Source: Amycolatopsis lexingtonensis
GTDB lineage: Bacteria > Actinomycetota > Actinomycetes > Mycobacteriales > Pseudonocardiaceae
DNA length: 64,000 nucleotides
NCBI RefSeq assembly: GCF_014873755.1
Contig: NZ_JADBEG010000001.1
Coordinates: 3,722,501 to 3,786,500 of the forward strand
Reading direction: 5' to 3'
Position numbers and translations under genes: made by a program. The stretch's first letter is position 1. Every line of letters begins with the position of its first letter. This document shows positions 53,340 to 61,016 of this stretch, in pieces. The notes under the pieces are model-generated. The model was not told the origin of the DNA. It made no database searches and worked only from the letters and a program-made list of their open reading frames with translations.

Positions 53340-53527
53340 AGAAGTTCATACCTCGGAAACACCGTAAGGACAGTGCCAGTCAATGGTTCGTAGCGAACTT
53401 CGATTTTCACACCCCGAACTTGCCCAGTGATCGCCTGCACGGCCAGGACCGGCGTCGAGGCATGGTTGCCGATCTTCACCTTACCGCCGAGCCGGGACCC
53501 GACATGGCAGTCATGCCCAGCGCGCAC
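53333..53527 (-). pseudogene. Orphan C-terminal toxin-tip fragment coupled to MafI
   Basis: 64 codons. The first half is GC-rich (GSRLGGKVKIGNHASTPVLA), the second AT-richer (GVKIEVRYEPLTGTVLTVFP). There is no secretion, YD-repeat or HINT segment upstream, and the frame is lost before 53528. Its stop overlaps the MafI start. This is how displaced 'orphan' toxin modules look downstream of Rhs loci: a tip plus immunity gene awaiting recombination into the parent gene. The toxin family is not identified. Confidence 0.5.
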
Positions 53528-53690
53528 TCGGCGCCGACCACGACATCGTCAGCGGCCTGCGGGTGACGCCGCAGCGAGCAAGGCAAGAAGGTCCCCAATC
53601 TTGAGATCAGCACATCGGTCCACTACAGTCAGCACCTGGCCAGCTTGAAGGAACATTCGGCGAAGGCCGAAAATTGCACTGGCGCTAGAC

Positions 53691-54185
53691 TTACCGTTTC
53701 CGATAAAGGTCTTCCGCATACCTCAGAAACGCTTCCAATCTTTCAATCATTCCAACAATTCCTCCCACACCTCCGACCGGAGGTGGCATGTACTTTACAA
53801 ATCCTTCCATCTCCTCGGGATATTCGAAGTCCGAATACAACTCCTCAATAACATTAAGTAAGGCATCTTCAGTAAGATTACTTTGATAAATCCATGCCAA
53901 CGAGAGATAGATCCATACTGCCCGCAACTCACGATCACAGCCAGAGTCACCAAGGGGAAGATCTGGAAGACCTCCAGATGCCACGTCCCCCGACAGCGCG
54001 AGCGCCCATTTTTCTTCCACGCCAGAAAGGGCGCGGCCGAGACGCATCTTGTGTTCGTAGATCTGCGCGACAGCAGAATCATCCAACCAACCCCGGCGCC
54101 TCCCATAGGCAACTTCGCCGGCAGTCAAGTCGACGCGATCTATAACAAAGTTGCCGGGAATTTTGAACTTAGCCATCGCATTCAT
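53691..54185 (-). CDS. Immunity protein of DUF2247 type
   Basis: 164 residues, ATG overlapping the stop of the Rhs toxin gene (ATGA). Landmarks match DUF2247: FKIPGNFVIDRVDLTAGEVAYG, VWIYLSLAWIYQSN and IEELYSDFEYPEEMEGFVKYMPP. DUF2247 proteins are encoded next to polymorphic toxins and act as immunity factors. AT-rich relative to the Rhs body. Tight coupling indicates that it protects against the toxin domain at the end of the Rhs protein. Confidence 0.78.
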   Translation of the reverse strand: MNAMAKFKIPGNFVIDRVDLTAGEVAYGRRRGWLDDSAVAQIYEHKMRLGRALSGVEEKWALALSGDVASGGLPDLPLGDSGCDRELRAVWIYLSLAWIYQSNLTEDALLNVIEELYSDFEYPEEMEGFVKYMPPPVGGVGGIVGMIERLEAFLRYAEDLYRKR

Positions 54186-57100
54186 GGTTTGTTCGGCAAT
54201 CCATTAATTGACCCTCCATCAACGAATCTTTGATGGGTGACCAGGTAGCCGCTCCCACCGCGCTCGACCAGCCATTCGAAGCGCCCCAGCTTGCCATCCA
54301 TCTCTCCAGGCATCTGCACCAGCAAGCGCACTACTTTATCTCCTCCTTCAAGTGTCGTAACTACACCAGAGGTTGAAATTTCATCCACAACCAGATCTGC
54401 AGCTCTATGCCCGCCATCCTTCTTCAATCCGGAACCGATCCTATTAGCATTCTGGATGATTTCCTGAGCCTCCGCCGGACCGATCCCGCACCACGTTCCA
54501 TTGTTGTGCACGAGTACAGGGGTGACCTTTGTCAGCACATAGTACATGTGCAGGCCATCGATGCTCAGATCGTAGGTCGCACCAGCAGCAGAGTGATGCT
54601 CGACCTCGGCAATGGTTGCACTGGCGCCGAGTGTCTGAACTTGGTCGCCTGCTTGCAGCTGGCCAGCTTCGACCCAGTGATGGCTACGAGCTTCCCAGAT
54701 CTGATGATGCTCAGTCGTCCGGATCGGCTCATCGCTACCAGTCAGCAGCAAGTCCACCCGATCACGGTCGTCCTGCGTGACGTGTACCGCGGTCACCTTG
54801 TGGTGCTCGATCGTCTTGCCGTCCGGGCCGGCGTTCGAGATCTCGTCTCCGACCTTCACCTCCGAGATCGGCTTCGCCGTGCCATCGGCCATCAACACCT
54901 GCGTGTCACCGGTGAAGCTGTGCGGAACACCGCACGCCGCCCGAGCCAGATCCCACAGCCCGTCTTCGCCCCTGACGGCGTCATCGATCATGCCCACGAA
55001 CCGCGCGACCCGGCCCAGCTTCGCCGAGTTCGCCAGCGCCTCGATCGCCTTGCCACCCTTGAGGTACGGCGCGATGGTCAACGCCGCCCCCAGACAGGAC
55101 CCCCAGGTCGGGTCGTTGCTGCAGTCGACGATGTCGGGGATGCCGGTCATCTGCCAGCCGAGCTGCAGGATCTCCTGCAGCGTCATGCCCTCGGTGTGAT
55201 ACTCCCGGTAGATCGCCTCGGCACGCTCCCGCGTCGGCGGCTTACTCCCCTTCCGGGTGACGTCCCGGTTGCTCGCCAGGCAGTACCGGCTCCAGTTGCA
55301 CCCCCAGATCGACGACGACTTGTACTGCCCGTAATACCGGTCGTCGCTGGCGTTGCCGGTGCTGGCCGTGTAGCCGTAGTTGAGGCACGCACGACGATCA
55401 TCAGCCTTGTCGCAGTAGCTCAGCTGAGGCTCAAGCCCGGTCGGGTCCGAGTTGGCGAGCGGATTGCCGAACCCGTAGGTGTAGGCGTTGAGATGGGCCG
55501 GCTTCCCGGGATCCAGCAGCGGGTCCGGGGTGATGAAGCTGCCGGTGGCCGGGTCGTACTCGCGAGCTCCCAGGTGGGTGAGCCCGGTTGGGTTCTGGTA
55601 GCCGCCCAGGAAGCCGTGGTTGTCCACCCACGGACCTGCCGGTACGCCGCGCGGAAGACCGTAGGGGTCCTGAAAACGCTTGCGCACCGTCATCTCGTCG
55701 TTGTCGTCGACGCTGGCGTAGGTGGTGCCCTGCTCGTCGGTCAGCAGCCACGACACCCCGCCGGTGGCCTTGCGTTCCGCGATCGGGCGACCGTTGTAGC
55801 TGTAGAACCGGGTGCCGGTGGAGAAGCTGCTGCCCGCCGGCACCCGCAGCTCGATGTCGCCGACGGTCAGGGTGACGCCGGAGGGGTCGCGGGCGATGAG
55901 CCGGTTGCCGTCGGCGTCGTAGACGTAGGTGCTGGTCTTGCCGTCGGCCTCGGTGACCGAGGAGAGCTTGCCTTCGGCGTCGTAGGCGAAGCTCTGGCCG
56001 CCGGTGTCCGGACCGCGGGTTTTGGTGCGGCCGTCGTCGAAGTAGGTGTTGCCGGTGGTGCCCCCGGGGCCGGTCACGGCCTGCGCGGCGTGCGGGCGCG
56101 GGTCGCCCGGCGCGGGGTAGGTGGTGGTCGTGGTGGCGTCGCCGCCGGTGGTGTGCTGGACCTGCCTGGTGCGGTTGCCGCTGGTGTCGTAGTCCCACGA
56201 CGTCCAGTACTTGGCCGCGCCGCCGAGGCCGCCGACGGCCGGCTCCGGTGCGCAGTCGCCGGAGTTCGGGGTCCATGCTCCGGTGAGGCGCTGGGACCAG
56301 TCGTACTGGAAGCACTGCACGTCCGCGGTGCCGTCCTGCGGCGTGTCGGCGAGCTTGGTCAGGTTGTCGTCGGGCCGGTAGGTGTAGGTCCGGTTCGTGA
56401 CGTCGTGTCCAGCGGTGGTGGCGCGCTGAGCCAGTGTCGTGGCGAGGCGGCCGGTGCCGTTCTCGTAGGTGTTGGTCACCGACACCTGGTGCGGGTTCAC
56501 CGGGTCCTGGAAGTCGGTGCGCAGGACCTGCGCCTGGGGGTTGTACTGGGTGTTCGACACCAGGATGAGCGGGGAACCGCCGACGACCGCGGTACTCAGC
56601 TTGCTCGGCTGCCCGAGCGAACCGTAGTCGTGGAAGATCGTCTCCGCCGGGAGACCGCCCCTGGCCGGGCTCGAGGTGGTGGCCACCGCGCCGCTGAGCG
56701 GGTCGTAGGTGGTGCCGAAACTGTAGGTGCCGCCGAGACCGGTCTCGAACGCCGGGATCGTGTAGCTGACGCCGGTGACACGCCCGGCGGTGTCGTAGCC
56801 GGTGACCGCGGTCGAGTAGGCGCGGCCACCGACATAGTGGGTGGAGCCGCTCGGTTGTCCGGCCAGCACGGTGTCGTAGGTCCAGTCGGCGAGCTTCGTG
56901 CCTGTGACGGTGTTCTGGTATTCGCCGGTCTTGCGGCCGAGGTTGTCGTAGCTGTAGGCCAGCGTCCGGTGCTGGGCGTCGGTCGTGGTCGCAAGCCGGT
57001 CGACCTCGTCGTAGGTGTAGGACGTGGCACCGGTGTCCGGATCCGTGGCGGAGGTCTTGCGGCCGCGCAGGTCGTAGGTGGTGGTCCAGACGTTCTTGCC

Positions 57101-60100
57101 GGTCGCGTCGGTGACCGTGGCCAGCTGCCCGGCCGGGGTGTAGGTGTAGCTGGTGACGTCGGCCGGGTCGTTCGGGCCGGTGTGGTCGCGGTCGTGGTAC
57201 TGGACCGTCCGGATGTTCTGGCCCAGGCCGTTGGTCACCACGGCGGTGGCGATCCCGCCGGCCGGCGGGATGGTGACGGCGCGGTCGCCGTCGTAGCGGG
57301 TCGTCGTGCGCCACTGCTCGGCACCGTTGAGCACGAACGCCGAACCGGTCGTGCGGCCCGCGCTGTCGAACGTGGTGAACGTGCTGTTCGGTACGGCGTT
57401 GTGCTGGACGACCTGCAGCGTCGCCGATGGGCCGGATGCGCCGTTCCAGTAGGCGTTGTGCGTGATGTAGGTACGCCCCTGGGAGTCGTAGAGGGTGTCG
57501 GTGATCAGCCGGCCGCCCTGCGCGTAGGGCGTGGGTGTCTGGGTCTGGACCGTTCTGCCCAGCCCGTCGACGAGGGCATAGCTGGTGGCATACGAGCCGT
57601 TGGCCAGCAGGGTCTTGGTCGCGACCGAGCTGACCTTCCCGGCGTCCGCGGTCACCGTGTAGGCGTAGGTCGTCGACGCGGGCTCGTTCTTCGCCTTGCT
57701 GTGTCCGGGGCTCCACACCGAGGTGAGCCTGGCCAGCGGGTCGTAGGCGGCGTCCGTGCGAAGACCGCTGTTGTCCGTTTCGGCGAGGATCGCGCCGCTC
57801 ACCGGATCCAGTTCCTTGACGGAGGTGAACGTCTTCTGGTTGGTCGCGCTGATCTGCGGCGTGGTCGTCGCGATGCGCGTCACCGGTCCACCGGTCGCCG
57901 GGGTGTAGACGGTGCGCGTCGGGAGGTTGCGGTGATCGGCCACGGTCAGGTTGCGGCCGTAGTTGTCGAACGTCGCGGTGTGTGCCGGGCTCTGGAACTG
58001 CTCGGCTCCCCCGGCCGGCCAGCTGTCCAGAACGTCGGTCGCGGTGACGTCACCGACGGTGGGGGGTGTTCCGAACGCCGTCGTGTCGAAGGAGTTCTTG
58101 GTGTCGGAGATGATGTTCGCGCTGGTCACCGGCGTGTCGCAGGTGCCGGTGAAAGTCTGGGATCGCTGCACCGCGTTCAGCAGCCAGGCGCCGAGGTTGG
58201 GCAGGTAGGTCGTGGTCGTGCACGTCACCTGGTCCGGTGCCGGGGTGTCGCCGACGAGGACACCGGCGTTCTCCGTGGCGACTTCGAGGCCGTAGTCGCC
58301 GAACGTGGACTTCTTCCGGCTCACCCGCCACTGCTGTGTCGCCTCGATCCACGTGCGCGTCCGCTGCGCCGATGTGCCGGTGTAGAAGGACTGGAACCCG
58401 TCGGTGTCGGTGGCGGTGGCGTCCTGGCTCCGCCACGGGTCGCTGAGCTTCTCCTCGATGACCTTGCCGTCGAGGTAGGTGAGCTCTTCGCGGACGAATC
58501 CGGCGTACTGGTCGAGGTCGGTGACGCTTTCGCCCCAGTAGCTCGGCACGGGCGTCCCGTCCATGCCGCGCAGGTAGCGGGTTTCGGTGACGGTGCGCGG
58601 ACCGGAGGGGTCCCCGGTCGCGGCGCCCTTGGTGGTTTTGACCGTGCCGTAGCCGCGGAACTGTGACCAGGTCCGGTAGTTGGGGTTGACCAGCGGGTTG
58701 TCGTCGTGGTGCCAGGCCGCGCCGCCGAGGTAGTCGTAGTGGGTGACGGTCTGCTGGGACAGCACCGTGTTCCCGTCTTCCTTGACTTCGGTGACCGGGA
58801 ACTTGTTGAACCAGTCGATGATCGGGTCGGTCGCTCCGCCGGGGGTCCAGTAGATCGGGTAGCAGGCGAGGGTGTTGCCTTCGGGCGCGGCGGGCATCTT
58901 CACCCCGGTGACGCATTCGGGCTCGGCGTAGGTGACGGCGGTGACGCCGCCGGTGGAGTTGGTGACCGAGTCGATCCGCTGCCGGGTCAGGGCCGTGTAG
59001 CCGGTCGTCGTGTTGACCCGGTTGGCTTTCGCAACGCCGTGGAATTTCGTGGGCGGCAGTGAGATCGCCGGGCGAGTGCTGGTGACGCCCGCCTGACCGG
59101 TCTCGGTGACCGAGTCGAGCCAGAGGGCAGGGCTGCCGCCGCTGCCGGGGGTCGGGAAGGACTGCGCCAGTGCCCACGACACGACGGGTTTCCAGCCACC
59201 CGCTCCGTCGGTGACCTGCGAGGTGATCGTGGTGTAGCGCTTGCGGCTGAAGAAAGTCGGTGACGCGTTCAGGCATTTGACGCCGGTGGCGCAGATGCGG
59301 TCGAACGGGACGTCGGGCCAGCGTGTCGCGTTGTCCTTGGTCAGCAGTGCCGGGTCGCAGGTGAAGGTGCTGGTGGGCAGGCACCGTTCCGCGGTTCCGA
59401 ACACCACCCGTGCCGGCGGTGTGGTGTAGACGTTGGCGACGCGGGTGTTGAAGCCGTACTCGACGCGGGACAGGTAGCCACCGCGGGTATACGCGGTGGA
59501 GGTGGTGGTGTTCCCGTTGACCGCGTAGGCGTTGTTCTCGACGTCGTAGTAGAAGGCCGTGGCGTTGCCGTGGGTGTCGACCGAGTAGTCGAGGTTCCAC
59601 CGCCACGCGGTGTTGGCGCACAACGAGTCGGCGAAGGCGGTGTGGTTGCACGGCTCGCCGGTGTTGTTGCCGTACACCGGCTCGGTCCACGTCGAGCGGG
59701 TTTCCGGATTGCCTTGCTGCCAGCCGGGAAGGTGGTTCAGGCCGAAGAAGTACTGCGTTCCGTCGGCCGTGGTGACCTTCCACGCTTCGCCGCCCTGCGC
59801 GCCGTTCGCGGCGTTGGCGAGCTTCTCGATCTTCGCGCCTTTGTCGATCTTGGTGTGCCAGCTCTTGGCGTCGTTCTTGTCGTGCACGAGCATGTCGCTG
59901 GCGCCACCGAAGGACAGCGTCGCGTTGTCGGAGAACCAGCAGAGGTCACCGTTGAGCTTGTTCTGCCCGTTGTTGCCACCGAGGTCGTCCGCGCAGGACT
60001 TGTACGACCGTTCGATGAACCCACCGCCGGACAGGGACCACCCGTCCCCGATCGCCGAGGCCTGGTTGTTCGTCGCCGAGGTCAGCCCGTCCACGGCGTC

Positions 60101-60973
60101 GGAGGAGTAGTCCAGGCTCAGCGCCGGCCCGGTGCCGCTCGGGCCGGCCGGCGTCTTGAGGGGGTAGGAGTAGGTGAAGGCGCCCGTGGACCCGCCGGAA
60201 CTCCACGACCCTGACGGTTTGAGGTCGGTGGCCTTGAAGTCCCCGCCGTCGCCCTTGTCCCCGGCTTCGGCTGCGACCAGCGCCGAGGTCTCGGCCGCGG
60301 CGAAGCCGACCTGCCCGCTCACGTGACCGGCCTTCGAGTCGTTGTGCGACAGCAGAGGGGTCTTCTGCCGGCACTCCGGCACGTCCGGGGTGGTGAGCAC
60401 GCACGCCGGGTAGGTGAACAGCTGGAGCCTGCTGCCGTAGTCGCCGCCGTAGGCTGCGGCGAACGACCGGTAGTCGACGTCGAGGTCGAGCGGGCCCGCG
60501 GTGTCGCCGCTCAACCGGGACAACCGCACGAGGGTGCCCTGAACGCCGGACCGGTCTGCCTCGGCTTTGCCGAGGACGTCCACCCGCACCGAGCCGGCCG
60601 CATGCGAGGCCTGCTTACCGGTGGCCACGTCACGGCCGCTACGCGCGACCGTCACCGGCAGCGCCGACGCCGCCTTGCTCGCGGGTGCGCCCGCAGCCAC
60701 TGGGGGCAGCGCGACGTCCGCGGTCGCGGCAGCTAGCCACGACGCCGACGGCGTGGCAGCAGCGGCCGCCGCGACCGGCGGAGTCCGGAGACCGCCGGGC
60801 TGGACGTCGACGGAATTCGTGGCTTGCAGAGCGGGCAGGTCCCAGCCAAGGCCGTGCCAGCCGGACGCCGTCGCCGGTGCCGCGACCGCCTGCTGACCGG
60901 CGCCCAGGAGCACGACGACAACCGCGCCGGCGACGACTCTGACGCGTCTGCTCGTCCTCGAGAATGTGCGCAT
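54182..60973 (-). CDS. Secreted YD-repeat/Rhs polymorphic toxin with a pretoxin HINT domain
   Basis: 2263 residues from ATG 60973. Residues 1-32 are a Sec signal peptide with RTSRRVR and a hydrophobic core ending AVA. A large SpvB/Rhs-like N-terminal region (SGTGPALSLDYSSDAVDGL) precedes many YD repeats (for example YDLRGRKTSATDPDTG). The Rhs-associated core is REYDPATGSFITPDPLLDPG. A HINT protease-like domain follows (SFTGDTQVLMADGTAKPISE to LTKVTPVLVHN). The last 100 residues are an AT-richer toxin tip (IGSGLKKDGGHRAADLVVDE, LVQMPGEMDGKLGRFEWLV, THQRFVDGG). HINT autocleavage would free the tip. Toxin activity is unassigned. It is followed by its immunity gene. Confidence 0.92.
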   Translation of the reverse strand: MRTFSRTSRRVRVVAGAVVVVLLGAGQQAVAAPATASGWHGLGWDLPALQATNSVDVQPGGLRTPPVAAAAAATPSASWLAAATADVALPPVAAGAPASKAASALPVTVARSGRDVATGKQASHAAGSVRVDVLGKAEADRSGVQGTLVRLSRLSGDTAGPLDLDVDYRSFAAAYGGDYGSRLQLFTYPACVLTTPDVPECRQKTPLLSHNDSKAGHVSGQVGFAAAETSALVAAEAGDKGDGGDFKATDLKPSGSWSSGGSTGAFTYSYPLKTPAGPSGTGPALSLDYSSDAVDGLTSATNNQASAIGDGWSLSGGGFIERSYKSCADDLGGNNGQNKLNGDLCWFSDNATLSFGGASDMLVHDKNDAKSWHTKIDKGAKIEKLANAANGAQGGEAWKVTTADGTQYFFGLNHLPGWQQGNPETRSTWTEPVYGNNTGEPCNHTAFADSLCANTAWRWNLDYSVDTHGNATAFYYDVENNAYAVNGNTTTSTAYTRGGYLSRVEYGFNTRVANVYTTPPARVVFGTAERCLPTSTFTCDPALLTKDNATRWPDVPFDRICATGVKCLNASPTFFSRKRYTTITSQVTDGAGGWKPVVSWALAQSFPTPGSGGSPALWLDSVTETGQAGVTSTRPAISLPPTKFHGVAKANRVNTTTGYTALTRQRIDSVTNSTGGVTAVTYAEPECVTGVKMPAAPEGNTLACYPIYWTPGGATDPIIDWFNKFPVTEVKEDGNTVLSQQTVTHYDYLGGAAWHHDDNPLVNPNYRTWSQFRGYGTVKTTKGAATGDPSGPRTVTETRYLRGMDGTPVPSYWGESVTDLDQYAGFVREELTYLDGKVIEEKLSDPWRSQDATATDTDGFQSFYTGTSAQRTRTWIEATQQWRVSRKKSTFGDYGLEVATENAGVLVGDTPAPDQVTCTTTTYLPNLGAWLLNAVQRSQTFTGTCDTPVTSANIISDTKNSFDTTAFGTPPTVGDVTATDVLDSWPAGGAEQFQSPAHTATFDNYGRNLTVADHRNLPTRTVYTPATGGPVTRIATTTPQISATNQKTFTSVKELDPVSGAILAETDNSGLRTDAAYDPLARLTSVWSPGHSKAKNEPASTTYAYTVTADAGKVSSVATKTLLANGSYATSYALVDGLGRTVQTQTPTPYAQGGRLITDTLYDSQGRTYITHNAYWNGASGPSATLQVVQHNAVPNSTFTTFDSAGRTTGSAFVLNGAEQWRTTTRYDGDRAVTIPPAGGIATAVVTNGLGQNIRTVQYHDRDHTGPNDPADVTSYTYTPAGQLATVTDATGKNVWTTTYDLRGRKTSATDPDTGATSYTYDEVDRLATTTDAQHRTLAYSYDNLGRKTGEYQNTVTGTKLADWTYDTVLAGQPSGSTHYVGGRAYSTAVTGYDTAGRVTGVSYTIPAFETGLGGTYSFGTTYDPLSGAVATTSSPARGGLPAETIFHDYGSLGQPSKLSTAVVGGSPLILVSNTQYNPQAQVLRTDFQDPVNPHQVSVTNTYENGTGRLATTLAQRATTAGHDVTNRTYTYRPDDNLTKLADTPQDGTADVQCFQYDWSQRLTGAWTPNSGDCAPEPAVGGLGGAAKYWTSWDYDTSGNRTRQVQHTTGGDATTTTTYPAPGDPRPHAAQAVTGPGGTTGNTYFDDGRTKTRGPDTGGQSFAYDAEGKLSSVTEADGKTSTYVYDADGNRLIARDPSGVTLTVGDIELRVPAGSSFSTGTRFYSYNGRPIAERKATGGVSWLLTDEQGTTYASVDDNDEMTVRKRFQDPYGLPRGVPAGPWVDNHGFLGGYQNPTGLTHLGAREYDPATGSFITPDPLLDPGKPAHLNAYTYGFGNPLANSDPTGLEPQLSYCDKADDRRACLNYGYTASTGNASDDRYYGQYKSSSIWGCNWSRYCLASNRDVTRKGSKPPTRERAEAIYREYHTEGMTLQEILQLGWQMTGIPDIVDCSNDPTWGSCLGAALTIAPYLKGGKAIEALANSAKLGRVARFVGMIDDAVRGEDGLWDLARAACGVPHSFTGDTQVLMADGTAKPISEVKVGDEISNAGPDGKTIEHHKVTAVHVTQDDRDRVDLLLTGSDEPIRTTEHHQIWEARSHHWVEAGQLQAGDQVQTLGASATIAEVEHHSAAGATYDLSIDGLHMYYVLTKVTPVLVHNNGTWCGIGPAEAQEIIQNANRIGSGLKKDGGHRAADLVVDEISTSGVVTTLEGGDKVVRLLVQMPGEMDGKLGRFEWLVERGGSGYLVTHQRFVDGGSINGLPNKP

Positions 60974-61016
60974 GACCTGTTCCGCTCTCTGAAGATTCGA
61001 AGTGACGGCGCTGCGT

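Noticed and set aside
54407..58666. 1419-codon plus-strand frame antisense to the Rhs gene
   Set aside because: The Rhs frame has clear YD repeats, core and HINT motifs; the antisense frame is Arg/Val/Gly-rich with no domain.
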